Assembly (NCBI RefSeq): GCF_005887615.1
Contig: NZ_VANS01000001.1
Span: forward strand, 917,415 to 981,414
Direction of reading: 5' to 3'
Length of the DNA stretch: 64,000 bases
From: Sulfitobacter sabulilitoris
GTDB lineage: Bacteria > Pseudomonadota > Alphaproteobacteria > Rhodobacterales > Rhodobacteraceae
The notes beneath the pieces were generated by a model. That model ran no database searches. It worked only from the letters and a program-made list of their open reading frames with translations, and had not been told where the DNA came from. A program made the translations under genes and the position numbers. The stretch's first letter is position 1. Every line of letters starts with the position of its first letter. Positions 44,894 to 53,065 of the stretch are shown piece after piece.

Positions 44894-44917
44894 GCTGACC
44901 GGCTGACCGGCTGACCG
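44894..44917. repeat. Three tandem copies of GCTGACCG
   Basis: The 8-base unit GCTGACCG is repeated exactly three times right after the aminotransferase stop codon. It is probably a short slippage repeat; no function is apparent. Confidence 0.8.
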
Positions 44918-44940
44918 GCGCAGATGATGCATCGCATGAA

Positions 44941-44968
44941 AAAGGGCGCGGATTTCTCCGCGCCCTTT
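44941..44968. terminator. Bidirectional rho-independent terminator
   Basis: AAAGGGCGCGGA (44941-44952) and TCCGCGCCCTTT (44957-44968) form a perfect 12-bp stem with a TTTC loop. On the plus strand it is followed by GAATTTT; on the minus strand by TTTTTC. It serves both the aminotransferase gene and the convergent outer-membrane protein gene. Confidence 0.85.
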
Positions 44969-44990
44969 GAATTTTGCGTAACGTGACGTC

Positions 44991-45605
44991 TTAGAAGCGG
45001 AAAGACGCGCGCACGGTGAAGGTGTCTGCATCGGCGTCGAAGCCGGCGTTGTCACCCAGGTCGCTGAATTCGTGGTGCAGGTATTCGCCGGTCATCACGA
45101 ACTGGTCGGTCAACTGGTAAGAATAGCCCAGACCGAGGAAGGCGCCCGTGTCGTCACCGACGGTGGTATTGACGCGTGCGGCACCTGCCGTCGCATAGAC
45201 CATCGAGCGGCCAAGGTCGTAGCCGGCCTTCAGCTTGAGGCGGGTCACATCATCCACGGTCTGACCGATGGGCGCGCCGCCGGCTTCCAGATCGACGTCC
45301 AGCTTGTCGTAGTCGAGTTCGCCGCCAACAACCCACTGACCGAAGTCGTAGTTGTAACCAAGGTGCAGACCGTATGTGCCGTTGTCACCCTCGACGCCGT
45401 CCAGGGCGTCATCGCCGCTGACGTCCGCATAGCCAAGCTGCAGACCGCCGTAAAAGCCGCCCCACTCGCCGCCGACGTTCTGCACCACGACGGGTGCCGG
45501 GGGCGGTGCGTCCACGATTGGCTCGGCCAATGTGCCCGCGAATGCCGGGACCGACGTTGTTGCTGCGACTGCAGCGGCTGCTGCGTATGTCCATGTCTTT
45601 TTCAT
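44991..45605 (-). CDS. Outer-membrane beta-barrel protein (OmpA-like/Omp25 type)
   Basis: A 204-residue protein with a signal peptide (about 1-23, ending in AFA) and a Pro-rich stretch (VDAPPPAPVVVQ) before the barrel. The remainder has alternating aromatic/hydrophobic strands: WGGFYGGLQLGYADV, GLHLGYNYDFGQWVVGGELDYD, RLKLKAGYDLGRSMVYATAG, GLGYSYQLTDQFVMTGEYLHHEF, and ends with RASFRF, the terminal Phe needed for BAM recognition. It fits an eight-stranded porin-like barrel of the type common in Rhizobiales and Rhodobacterales. GAGGA precedes ATG 45605. Function is probably structural. Confidence 0.87.
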   Translation of the reverse strand: MKKTWTYAAAAAVAATTSVPAFAGTLAEPIVDAPPPAPVVVQNVGGEWGGFYGGLQLGYADVSGDDALDGVEGDNGTYGLHLGYNYDFGQWVVGGELDYDKLDVDLEAGGAPIGQTVDDVTRLKLKAGYDLGRSMVYATAGAARVNTTVGDDTGAFLGLGYSYQLTDQFVMTGEYLHHEFSDLGDNAGFDADADTFTVRASFRF

Positions 45606-46073
45606 GTTTTAATCCTCAAAGTTAGCAGTTTGCGCGGGGAATGCCGCACGTGCATAATTGCCTAACTACTCTCGGTGGCATTTGGTTCAATTGATATTCG
45701 TCATCCGAGGCGTCAATAAGCCAAACTCTGCCGACCTGCGGCGGAATCGCGCTGACATAATTCCATAAACTCCCGCCACATGGCTACCATTTGCCGCGAT
45801 CGGCCAGTCGATCGGCAAAATGCCGCTGACTGTTGCAATAGCGCAGCGTTCTTTCAAAAGCGACATCGGTCGCAAACAGGCAAGACAGGCCTCCGGCGAC
45901 GGGACAGCGTGGAAAAAACGCATGGGACCGTTTATGCAGGCTGTTTCGTCCAAGATCGCATTGGTGACCCGCACCATCGGGGCGGACAGGGGGCGTGCGG
46001 CCCGTGGCAGGCCGCAATCGCGCAAGTCAGAATTTTGCCTTTTGCCCTAGCCATTCATCGACGGACCCACATC
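45606..46073. other. Intergenic region between outer-membrane protein gene and mttB
   Basis: This 468-base gap has no convincing gene. A 112-residue minus-strand frame (45687-46025) lacks a ribosome-binding site and normal codon pattern, and was rejected. On the minus strand a possible promoter for the outer-membrane protein reads TTGAAC, 16 bases, TAGTTA (about 45663-45690). Toward mttB the region is AT-mixed without a clear operator. Confidence 0.45.
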
Positions 46074-47612
46074 ATGACAGACCAGACCAAGATCCGCAGC
46101 GGTGGCCGCGCCGCGCGCCGTGCCGCCCGGGCCGCCCCCCTGCCCGATCACATGCGCCCCGTGCGGGCCGGATTGACCGGGGGCGCCTACAGACCGCTGA
46201 CCGCCGACGGAATGGACAGGATCCACGCCGCGGTGCTGGACGCGCTGGAACAGATCGGGCTTGCCGACGCGCCGCCCTCCGGCGTGGCCTACCTGACGGG
46301 GGCCGGCGCGAGCCTTGGCACCGACGGTCGCCTGCGCTTTCCCCGCACCCTGATCGAGGACACGATCGCGCGCGCCAACCGGTCCATCACCCTGATGGGC
46401 CGCGATCCGGCGCATGACATGGAATTGTCGGGCGCACGCGTGCATTACGGCACCGCCGGGGCCGCCGTGCATCTGGTCGAGGTCGATGGCCGCACCTACC
46501 GCGAATGCGGGGTGCAGGACCTGCACGATGCGGCCCGCATCGCCGATACGCTCGACAACATCCACTTTCTGCAGCGTCCGATGGTCTGCCGCGATATTTC
46601 CGACAACCTCGAGATGGACCTGAACACGATCTACGCCTGCTGTTCGGGCACCACCAAACACGTCGGTGTTTCCTTTACCGATCCGTCCTATGTGGCGCAG
46701 GCGGCCGAGATGCTGCACATGATCGCGGGCGGAGAGGACAAATGGCGCGCGCGGCCCTTCATCAGCAATTCCAACTGCTTTGTCGTGCCGCCGATGAAAT
46801 TCGCCACCGAATCCTGCCTGGTGATGGAGGAATGCATCCGCCACGGCATCCCGGTGCTCTTGTTGTCGGCGGGCATGGCCGGGGCCACCGCGCCCTCCAC
46901 CGTGGCGGGCGCGATCGTGCAGGCGCTGGCCGAATGCCTGGCGGGGCTGGTCTATGTCAACGCGGTGCAACCCGGCCATCCTGCGATCTTCGGAACATGG
47001 CCCTTCGGACTGGACCTGCGGTCGGGGGCGATGACCGGCGGATCCGGCGAACAGGCGTTGCTGACCGCGGGCTGCGCGCAGATGCACAAGTATTACGACC
47101 TGCCGGGCGGCGCCGCCGCCGGCATAGCCGATTCCAAGCTGCCCGACATGCAGGCCGGATGGGAGCAGATGTGCTCGAACGTGACGGCCGGGCTCTCGGG
47201 GCTCAATATGGTCTACGAAGCCGCGGGCATGCATGCATCCCTGCTGGGCTTTTGCCACGAATCCCTCATCCTCGGCGACGACCTGATCGGCCAGGCGCTG
47301 CGCTGCGTGCGCGGGATCGAGGTGACGGAGGAGACGCTGGCGCTCGATCAGATGCGCGCGGTCTGCATGGGCGGTCCGGGGCACTATCTGGGCACCGAAC
47401 AGACGCTGGGCCGGATGGAGACGGATCACGTCTATCCCCGGCTGGGCGACCGCACGTCGCCCAAGGAATGGAGCGAACTGGGCAAACCCGACCTTCTGGC
47501 CAAGGCGACTGCCCGCAAGGCAGAGATCCTGAGCCGGCGCAGCGCGGCGGCCTTCGATCCTGCGTTGGACAAGGCGCTGCGCGAGCGCTTCGTCATCCAT
47601 CTGCCGCGATAG
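46074..47612 (+). CDS. Non-pyrrolysine MttB-family methyltransferase
   Basis: A 512-residue trimethylamine/quaternary-amine methyltransferase homologue. The basic N-terminus (SGGRAARRAARAA) and the barrel motifs (DISDNLEMDLNTIYACCSGTTKHVGVSF, LLSAGMAGATAPSTVAGAIVQALAE, TGGSGEQALLTAGCAQMHKYYDLPGG, GPGHYLGTEQTLGRME) match the MttB family. The frame is continuous with no in-frame amber codon, so it belongs to the non-pyrrolysine branch, typically transferring methyl from glycine betaine or similar compounds to a corrinoid protein. No corrinoid protein or reductive activator is adjacent. It is followed by a hairpin at 47627-47661. Confidence 0.88.
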   Translation: MTDQTKIRSGGRAARRAARAAPLPDHMRPVRAGLTGGAYRPLTADGMDRIHAAVLDALEQIGLADAPPSGVAYLTGAGASLGTDGRLRFPRTLIEDTIARANRSITLMGRDPAHDMELSGARVHYGTAGAAVHLVEVDGRTYRECGVQDLHDAARIADTLDNIHFLQRPMVCRDISDNLEMDLNTIYACCSGTTKHVGVSFTDPSYVAQAAEMLHMIAGGEDKWRARPFISNSNCFVVPPMKFATESCLVMEECIRHGIPVLLLSAGMAGATAPSTVAGAIVQALAECLAGLVYVNAVQPGHPAIFGTWPFGLDLRSGAMTGGSGEQALLTAGCAQMHKYYDLPGGAAAGIADSKLPDMQAGWEQMCSNVTAGLSGLNMVYEAAGMHASLLGFCHESLILGDDLIGQALRCVRGIEVTEETLALDQMRAVCMGGPGHYLGTEQTLGRMETDHVYPRLGDRTSPKEWSELGKPDLLAKATARKAEILSRRSAAAFDPALDKALRERFVIHLPR

Positions 47613-47626
47613 GCGTGCTGCGCAAA

Positions 47627-47661
47627 ATGGTGCCCGACGCTTGGGCGACGCCGGGCACCAT
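47627..47661. terminator. Hairpin between convergent mttB and EF-hand genes
   Basis: ATGGTGCCCG (47627-47636) pairs perfectly with CGGGCACCAT (47652-47661) across 15 bases, just after the MttB stop. A looser outer GCGC pairing extends it. It has no T-run. It is placed to end both opposing transcripts. Confidence 0.5.
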
Positions 47662-47733
47662 CCTGCGCGCCCCGGCGCGCCAGCCTCGTTCGGAGCGGGC
47701 TGACGCGTGGCCGGGGCGGCTTGTGGGTCTGCC

Positions 47734-47988
47734 TTAGCCTTCGGTCGGCGTGGGCATCGTGCCTGCGTCCTGCGCGGCGGCGATCTCTTCCTCGTCCAGC
47801 GCGCCGTCGGCGTTCAGATCCATGCTCGAAAAGCTCTCGGGCGTGACCTCGGGATAGGTGGCCTGCACCTCGTCGATGGTCAGCACGCCGTCGCCATTGG
47901 TATCCATCTCGGCGGCCCCTTCGCCCATGGCAAAGGCGGTTGTGGCGGCGGCACTGAGAAGAAGGGCGAATGTTGTCAGCTTGGTCAT
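47734..47988 (-). CDS. Secreted EF-hand calcium-binding protein
   Basis: An 84-residue protein: signal peptide about 1-20 (LTTFALLLSAAATTAFA), then two canonical EF-hand loops, Asp29 to Glu40 (DTNGDGVLTIDE) and Asp57 to Glu68 (DLNADGALDEEE), each with the D-x-N/D-x-D-G-x-x-x-x-x-E pattern. It is likely a periplasmic calcium-binding protein. The start at 47988 gives the signal peptide and has AAGGAA upstream; the longer open frame is not supported. It is divergent from the sigma factor gene (263-base gap). Confidence 0.88.
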   Translation of the reverse strand: MTKLTTFALLLSAAATTAFAMGEGAAEMDTNGDGVLTIDEVQATYPEVTPESFSSMDLNADGALDEEEIAAAQDAGTMPTPTEG

Positions 47989-48251
47989 GTGGTTTTCCTT
48001 GTTCAGGTTGGTGATACGGAGCCGGGATTTGCCCCGGCCCTCACACAGACAGATGCATCGGGAGCGGTTTGCGTCCCTGCGCGGGGCCCGGAAGGGTCGG
48101 ACCCGCCAAACCCCGCCGATTGCCGCCAGTGGCATGGGCAACGGCCCGCCCAAAAAGCCCCGGATCAGCCAATAGGCGGAAAAGCCCCGTCTTTTTCAGC
48201 CCGCCGCTTTGGCGCAGGATCAGGGCCACCAGCCATGAGGAGCCTGCACCG

Positions 48252-48755
48252 ATGCACCTGTGTCCCGACATTCCCGACCCGCTGCTGCGCCTGATCCCGC
48301 GGATCCGGGCCCGTGCCGCCCGCCTGACGTCTTCATCCGCCGACGCCGACGATCTGGCGCAGGATGCTTTGATCAAACTGTGGCAGATCACCCGCCGCGG
48401 CCAGCGGATCGAGGCGCTGGACCGCTATGCGATGACCGTTCTGCACAACCTTGCCCGGCAGCGCTGGCGGCAGGCCCGCCAGATGGAGGAACTGGGCGAG
48501 GATGACGCAACCTGCGCGCCCGATGCCCCCGTGCGCATGGCCTGCGCCGACCTGGCCGCCGCCATCGACCGGCTGCCGCGCGATCAAGCGCGCCTGATGC
48601 ATTGCGTCGCCGCCGGAGAAACCAGCCCCGCCGCCCTGGCCCGCGCCACCGGGGTGCCGCCCGGAACGGTCATGTCGCGCTTGTCGCGCGCCCGCACCGC
48701 CCTGCGCGCCGATCTGGGGCTGGGCCGGGGCGCACCGGTGTCGGATCTGTTCTGA
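48252..48755 (+). CDS. ECF-like sigma-70 family RNA polymerase sigma factor
   Basis: A 167-residue sigma factor with only regions 2 and 4. Region 2 includes ADADDLAQDALIKLWQITRRG (core RNA polymerase binding) and LDRYAMTVLHNLARQRWRQ. Region 4 has LPRDQARLMHCVAAGETSPAALARATGVPPGTVMSRLSRARTALRADL, the helix-turn-helix for the -35 element. There is no N-terminal region 1. No anti-sigma factor gene is next to it. AGGAG precedes ATG 48252. It is divergent from the EF-hand gene, which could be a target, but no shared promoter motif was identified. Confidence 0.88.
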   Translation: MHLCPDIPDPLLRLIPRIRARAARLTSSSADADDLAQDALIKLWQITRRGQRIEALDRYAMTVLHNLARQRWRQARQMEELGEDDATCAPDAPVRMACADLAAAIDRLPRDQARLMHCVAAGETSPAALARATGVPPGTVMSRLSRARTALRADLGLGRGAPVSDLF

Positions 48756-48821
48756 GGGGAGCGGGGCACGCGGCAGGCCGCGCCGTCGCGACCCGTCTGC
48801 GTTCGACCGAAAAGATGAAAA

Positions 48822-48898
48822 TGGTCGGAGCGAGAGGATTCGAACCTCCGACCCCCTGTACCCAAAACAGGTGCGCTACCAGGCTGCGCCACGCTCCG
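48822..48898 (-). tRNA. tRNA-Pro (anticodon UGG)
   Basis: A 77-base tRNA with encoded CCA, read on the minus strand. The acceptor stem is CGGAGCG with CGCTCCG; the D arm GCGC with GCGC; the anticodon stem CCTGT with ACAGG and loop TTTGGGT giving anticodon TGG, which reads CCA, CCG and others; the T arm GGAGG with CCTCT around TTCGAAT, allowing one weaker pair. It is the second proline tRNA in this window. Confidence 0.95.
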
Positions 48899-48939
48899 AC
48901 TTGCGCCTCTTTAGACGGCGCATTGCGGATTGAAAAGCC

Positions 48940-49413
48940 CTAACAGGGCCAGGCGGCCAGCCTATCCGAAAAAGCCGGGTGCCGAAGCTGCGTGCCTGCG
49001 GTGATGCCCATGCGCCTGGCCAGTCCGCCGTTGATCTCGAGCACCGCGATCAGATCGGGCCCGCCCACGATCGGGGTCTCGTCGAGCGGTGTAGCCATGT
49101 GATGTATCCGCTGTACCGTGCCCGTGGCATCGATGAACAGCATATCGAGAGGGATGAGCGTATTGCGCATCCAGAACGACAACAGTTGCGGACGCGGGTA
49201 GACAAACAGCATGCCTGCCGATGTCGGCAATACGCTGCGATGCATCAGACCGCGCGCCCGTTCGGCATCGTCATCGGCGATCTCCACCGAGAAGCGTGCC
49301 TGCCCCCAGTCGCCGCGCAGATATACCGTCTCCTCGCGGCACGCCTGCCCGGCGGCCAGCGCAGCACCGCCCATGGCCGCTAACACCAGGCCCAGCAGCA
49401 TCCGAAGGATCAT
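48940..49413 (-). CDS. DUF192 family secreted protein
   Basis: A 157-residue protein with a signal peptide (about 1-20). The DUF192 domain follows: ARFSVEIADDDAERARGLMHRSVLPTSAGMLFVYPRPQLLSFWMRNTLIPLDMLFIDATGTV, with the RGLM-R and FWM-NT-IPLDM-FID motifs that define the family. The biochemical role is unknown; an archaeal structure exists for the family. Its start at 49413 overlaps the cold-shock gene stop (ATGA at 49410-49413), so it is coupled to it. Confidence 0.88.
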   Translation of the reverse strand: MILRMLLGLVLAAMGGAALAAGQACREETVYLRGDWGQARFSVEIADDDAERARGLMHRSVLPTSAGMLFVYPRPQLLSFWMRNTLIPLDMLFIDATGTVQRIHHMATPLDETPIVGGPDLIAVLEINGGLARRMGITAGTQLRHPAFSDRLAAWPC

Positions 49414-49949
49414 TCCGCGTCTTCCTTGTGCAAGGCCGCTTCCCAGGCAAACACCTCGGCAGCCATCTTGCCACGCTTGCCATCGACGACCCGCAGCGCC
49501 AGCGCCTCGCCCGGTTGCAGATCGGACAGCCCGGACCGGCGCAGCACCTCGACATGCAAGAACACGTCGGCCGACCGCCCGAACACGTTGGCAAACCCGA
49601 AACCCTTGCCCTTGTCGAACCATTTCACGCGCGCGGGCTCGAGCGGGGCACTGGCCACCACAGAAGCGTCCATCGTCGCGAAATCCTCAAGCGCGGCGCC
49701 CTGCGGCGTCTCGGGCGGGCGGATCGACAAGACCTCGGTCGCCTGCACACCGCGATCCGTCGTCTGCACGGCCAGATCAATATGCGCGCCATCCGCGACC
49801 GAACTCTGCCCGTAATTGCGCAACACATTGACATGCAGCAGAATGTCGGGGCCGCCGACGTCCGCGACGACGAAACCAAAACCCTTGACCGGATCGAACC
49901 ATTTCACGATCCCGGACACACGAGATGTTATGTTATCGGCTTCGGTCAC
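49410..49949 (-). CDS. Double cold-shock domain protein
   Basis: A 179-residue protein with two CSDs: residues about 10-75 (GIVKWFDPVKGFGFVVAD with the RNP1 core KGFGFV) and about 105-170 (ARVKWFDKGKGFGFANVFG). The first CSD carries DPVKGFGF in place of the usual NGTKGFGF, the second is closer to canonical. Tandem CSD proteins are found in many alphaproteobacteria and bind single-stranded RNA or DNA. The start at 49949 follows an AT-rich leader. The gene is coupled downstream with the DUF192 gene. Confidence 0.9.
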   Translation of the reverse strand: MTEADNITSRVSGIVKWFDPVKGFGFVVADVGGPDILLHVNVLRNYGQSSVADGAHIDLAVQTTDRGVQATEVLSIRPPETPQGAALEDFATMDASVVASAPLEPARVKWFDKGKGFGFANVFGRSADVFLHVEVLRRSGLSDLQPGEALALRVVDGKRGKMAAEVFAWEAALHKEDAE

Positions 49950-49997
49950 GCCTCGCCTTTCCGTTCTGATGGTGAATTTGCAGCAGTCAATTTGCTT

Positions 49998-50003
49998 ATC
50001 ATA
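49998..50003 (-). promoter_or_regulatory. Candidate -10 element of the double cold-shock gene
   Basis: The 149-base gap upstream of the cold-shock gene is AT-rich. On the minus strand it contains TATGAT at 49998-50003, with a poor -35 (TGCTCA) 17 bases upstream. This would give a 5' leader of around 40 bases. Confidence 0.35.
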
Positions 50004-50098
50004 TCACATAATTGGATTGATGAGCAGTTTATCGTTGAAAAATGGGCGCTTGTGACAAGAAATTCAACTTGACGTTACCAAAAAACAGACGTTCGACC

Positions 50099-50704
50099 TC
50101 ACGGATTCAGTCGTGTCACGCTCCAGTCCGACCCTGGTGCCTCGCGCCGCCAGACGAACCTGTCGTGCAACCGATAGGCTCCGTCCGCCCAGAATTCGAT
50201 CTCGACCGGCACAATCCGGTAGCCGCCCCAGAACGGCGGGCGCTTGGGGTTTGCGCCGTGGGTCGCGGTGACCTTGGCCACCTCGGCCATCAGCGCGGCG
50301 CGACTGCGCAACGGGCGCGACTGCCGCGATGCCCAGGCGCCCAGCCTGCTTTTCAGCGACCGCGAGGCGAAATAGGCATCGGCTTCGGCCCCGTCCTCCC
50401 GGTCGACGAGACCGCGAACGCGCAGTTGGCGGCGCAGCGATTTCCAGTGCATCACGAAGGCCGCCTTGCCGGCGCTGTCCAATTCCGCCGCCTTGGCGCT
50501 TTCGTAATTGGTATAGAAGACAAAGGCATCGTCCTCGATCCCCTTGAGCAACACCATCCGCGCATTGGGCAGGCCGCTTGCATCCACCGTCGACAGCGCG
50601 ATCGCGTTGGGATCGTTGATCTCGGTCCGTTCCGCTTCGCACAGCCAGCGGCGCGCGATCTCGAACGGGTCATCGCCTGCGAAATGGTCTGTCCTGTCGG
50701 TCAT
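50099..50704 (-). CDS. pdxH: Pyridoxamine 5'-phosphate oxidase
   Basis: A 201-residue FMN enzyme that oxidises pyridoxine or pyridoxamine 5'-phosphate to PLP. It shows [46 protein letters not shown], the FMN-contacting [16 protein letters not shown], and the C-terminal [17 protein letters not shown] signature ending in LNP. The length is normal. It is divergent from fabI. No Shine-Dalgarno was examined in detail; the start 50704 fits the family N-terminus. Confidence 0.94.
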   Translation of the reverse strand: MTDRTDHFAGDDPFEIARRWLCEAERTEINDPNAIALSTVDASGLPNARMVLLKGIEDDAFVFYTNYESAKAAELDSAGKAAFVMHWKSLRRQLRVRGLVDREDGAEADAYFASRSLKSRLGAWASRQSRPLRSRAALMAEVAKVTATHGANPKRPPFWGGYRIVPVEIEFWADGAYRLHDRFVWRREAPGSDWSVTRLNP

Positions 50705-50943
50705 CGGTTCTGCCCCATGCTGCCGGTTTCGTCGCTACTCCAACCGCGCGCGCGCCACAAGCCAAACCTCGGGACGGCATTGCGGGGCATTTGGTCGCGC
50801 GGGGCGGCGGGCGAGTGGCGCGCGCGTCATGCGCGGCATGAGTGTTCACGGCGCTCGTCTCTTGATGGGCTGCGCGCAATCGCCTAAAGGTCACGCTTGA
50901 CGACAAAAAACAATTAGACCGTCACAACGCGCGAGGGACACGG

Positions 50944-51750
50944 ATGGGAAACGATCTACTGGCTGGAAAACGCGGCCTGATCATGGGCTTGGCCAATGAC
51001 AAATCCATCGCCTGGGGAATTGCGCGCGCCTGCGCCGACGCCGGCGCGGAACTGGCGTTCTCCTATCAGGGCGACGCGCTGAAAAAGCGCGTGGACCCAT
51101 TGGCCGCGCACCTGGGCAGCACGCTGGTCCTGCCCTGTGACGTGGGCGACGAGGCGTCGATGGACGCGCTCTTCGCCAGCCTCAAGGACGCCTGGGGCAG
51201 CCTGGATTTCATCGTCCACGCCATTGGCTTTTCGGACAAGAACGAACTGCGCGGCCGCTACGTCGATACCAGCCGCGCCAATTTCACCATGTCGATGGAC
51301 ATTTCGGTCTATTCCTTCACCGCCGTGGTCCAGCGTGCCGAGAAGATGATGAACCCCGGCGGATCGTGCCTGACGCTGACCTATTACGGCGCGGAAAAGG
51401 TGATGCCGCACTATAACGTGATGGGCGTCGCCAAGGCCGCGCTGGAGGCGAGCGTGAAATACCTGGCGGAAGACCTGGGCAAGGACGGTATCCGCGTCAA
51501 CGCGATCAGCGCCGGCCCGATCAAGACGCTTGCGGCCTCCGGCATCGGCGATTTCCGCTACATCATGAAGTGGAACGAGTATAATTCGCCCCTGCGCCGC
51601 AATGTGACCACCGAAGACGTTGGCAAGGCCGCCCTGTTCCTGCTCAGCGATCTGGGCTCCGGCACGACCGGCGAGAACCTGCATGTCGATGCGGGCTATC
51701 ACGTGGTCGGCATGAAGGCGGTCGATGCACCCGACATGAGCAAGGACTGA
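50944..51750 (+). CDS. fabI: Enoyl-ACP reductase (NADH), FabI
   Basis: A 268-residue FabI, which catalyses the last reduction in each round of fatty-acid elongation. The NAD site is atypical for an SDR, as in FabI: LIMGLANDKSIAWGIA. The active-site Tyr-x6-Lys reads YNVMGVAK, preceded by YYGAEKVMPH, and PIKTLAASGIGDF forms the substrate-binding loop. The C-terminus DAGYHVVGM is standard. The ATG at 50944 follows GAGGGACACGG. It is followed after 37 bases by the LysE-family gene. Confidence 0.95.
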   Translation: MGNDLLAGKRGLIMGLANDKSIAWGIARACADAGAELAFSYQGDALKKRVDPLAAHLGSTLVLPCDVGDEASMDALFASLKDAWGSLDFIVHAIGFSDKNELRGRYVDTSRANFTMSMDISVYSFTAVVQRAEKMMNPGGSCLTLTYYGAEKVMPHYNVMGVAKAALEASVKYLAEDLGKDGIRVNAISAGPIKTLAASGIGDFRYIMKWNEYNSPLRRNVTTEDVGKAALFLLSDLGSGTTGENLHVDAGYHVVGMKAVDAPDMSKD

Positions 51751-51787
51751 GCCCGGGCATGCCGCGCCGCGAAAGGTCAGAGCCCGC

Positions 51788-52399
51788 ATGACGCAAGAGC
51801 ATCTCATGGCCTTCAACCTCGTCCTGATGGCCGCCATCGCAAGTCCGGGGGCCGCCTTGCTGGTCGCGGTGCGCACGACGGTCGCCTCGGGGCGCGCGGC
51901 GGGCATGGCCACGGGGGCCGGTCTGGCGCTCATGGCCTCCGGCTGGACACTGGCGGCGCTTTTGGGGCTCGACGCCGTGTTCGCGCTTTTCCCATGGCTC
52001 TACGGTGCGCTCAAGACCGGCGGCGCGCTCTATCTCCTCTATCTCGCGCTGCGCCTGTGGCGCGGCGCGCGCAGCCCGCTGGGCGAGGCGCCGACGCCAC
52101 GCGGGCGCGCCTTTCTGCGCGGGCTGCTGGTGAACCTCGGCAATCCCAAATCCATGCTCTTTGCCGCCGCGGTGATCGTGGTGGTCTTTCCCCGGGGCCT
52201 GGGCGCCGGCGAAATTGCGTTCATCACCGCCAACCACCTGGTACTTGAACTGGCCTTCTACACACTGTTCGCCACCGCGCTGTCCAGCGCCCCGGCGCGG
52301 GCGCGCTACCTTCGCGCGAAACCCTTCATCGACCGGATCGCCGCCCTGCTGCTGGCAGGTCTCGGTCTGAAACTGCTGCTGCAAAGGACACTGCCATGA
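51788..52399 (+). CDS. LysE/RhtB-family exporter
   Basis: A 203-residue inner-membrane protein with about six hydrophobic segments. The family pattern is visible: an N-terminal [30 protein letters not shown] (the P-G motif after helix 1), [35 protein letters not shown], and [27 protein letters not shown]. LysE-family members export amino acids or related metabolites. Its stop overlaps the Gpt-like gene start (ATGA at 52396-52399). Confidence 0.87.
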   Translation: MTQEHLMAFNLVLMAAIASPGAALLVAVRTTVASGRAAGMATGAGLALMASGWTLAALLGLDAVFALFPWLYGALKTGGALYLLYLALRLWRGARSPLGEAPTPRGRAFLRGLLVNLGNPKSMLFAAAVIVVVFPRGLGAGEIAFITANHLVLELAFYTLFATALSSAPARARYLRAKPFIDRIAALLLAGLGLKLLLQRTLP

Positions 52400-52923
52400 C
52401 TGCGACGCCCCCGGCCAAAGACCCTTCCCGCCTGCCCCATGAAAAAGGCTTTCACATCAGCTGGGATCAGATCCACCGCGACAGCCGCGCGCTGGCCTGG
52501 CGGCTGGACGGGCATGGGCCCGACGATGGCGCATGGCGCGCGGTGGTCGCCATCACGCGGGGCGGCATGGCGCCCGCGATGATCGTCGCGCGTGAACTCG
52601 ACATCCGCACCGTCGACACGATCTCGATCAAATCCTACGACCACCAGGAACAATCCGAAGCGAAGGTCCTCAAGGCGCCGGATCCTGAATTGATGGGCGA
52701 TGGCACCGGCATCCTGATCGTCGACGATCTGGTGGACAGCGGCAAGACCCTCGAAGTGGTGCGCATGCTGTATCCATCGGCGCATTTCGCCACGGTCTAC
52801 GCCAAGCCCAAGGGCCGCCCGCAAGTCGATACCTTCATCACCGAAGTGAGCCAGGACACCTGGATCTTCTTTCCGTGGGACATGGCCCTGCAATACGTGG
52901 AACCGTATCGCGGCCGCGATTGA
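52396..52923 (+). CDS. gpt: Xanthine-guanine phosphoribosyltransferase (Gpt-like)
   Basis: A 175-residue type I phosphoribosyltransferase. The PRPP-binding motif is [18 protein letters not shown] (two acidic residues followed by the loop), with [22 protein letters not shown] earlier and a C-terminal Trp-rich segment ([22 protein letters not shown]) that fits Gpt. The enzyme converts xanthine, guanine or hypoxanthine with PRPP to the monophosphate. It overlaps the LysE-family gene. The inverted repeat at 52948-53025 follows 24 bases after the stop and may terminate the transcript. Confidence 0.9.
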   Translation: MTATPPAKDPSRLPHEKGFHISWDQIHRDSRALAWRLDGHGPDDGAWRAVVAITRGGMAPAMIVARELDIRTVDTISIKSYDHQEQSEAKVLKAPDPELMGDGTGILIVDDLVDSGKTLEVVRMLYPSAHFATVYAKPKGRPQVDTFITEVSQDTWIFFPWDMALQYVEPYRGRD

Positions 52924-52947
52924 CCTCGCGCCGCAAGAACTTTCCAG

Positions 52948-53025
52948 CCTCCGGCGGGGATATTTAGGAACAAGAGAAGGGATAAGCCCCCTGCTTCTTT
53001 TGTTCTTAAATATCCCCGCCGGAGG
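52948..53025. repeat. Long inverted repeat (32-bp arms), REP-like hairpin
   Basis: The left arm 52948-52979 begins CCTCCGGCGGGGATATTTAG; the right arm 52994-53025 is its reverse complement except for two positions where G faces T, which still pair in RNA. The 14-base loop is at 52980-52993. It is a very stable hairpin, ending 40 bases before the aminotransferase start. Related half-sequence occurs at 4208-4227. It may be a mobile REP-like element acting as a terminator. Confidence 0.85.
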
Positions 53026-53065
53026 CTCCCGCCCTTTCCGCCGCGCCCACAGACGAGGTTTCGAC

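Noticed and set aside
45687-46025. 112-residue minus-strand open frame
   Set aside because: No ribosome-binding site, unusual composition and no recognisable domain; it lies in a region that must hold promoters of two flanking genes.
46074-47612. Pyrrolysine-containing MttB
   Set aside because: The frame has no internal amber codon, so it is the non-pyrrolysine branch.
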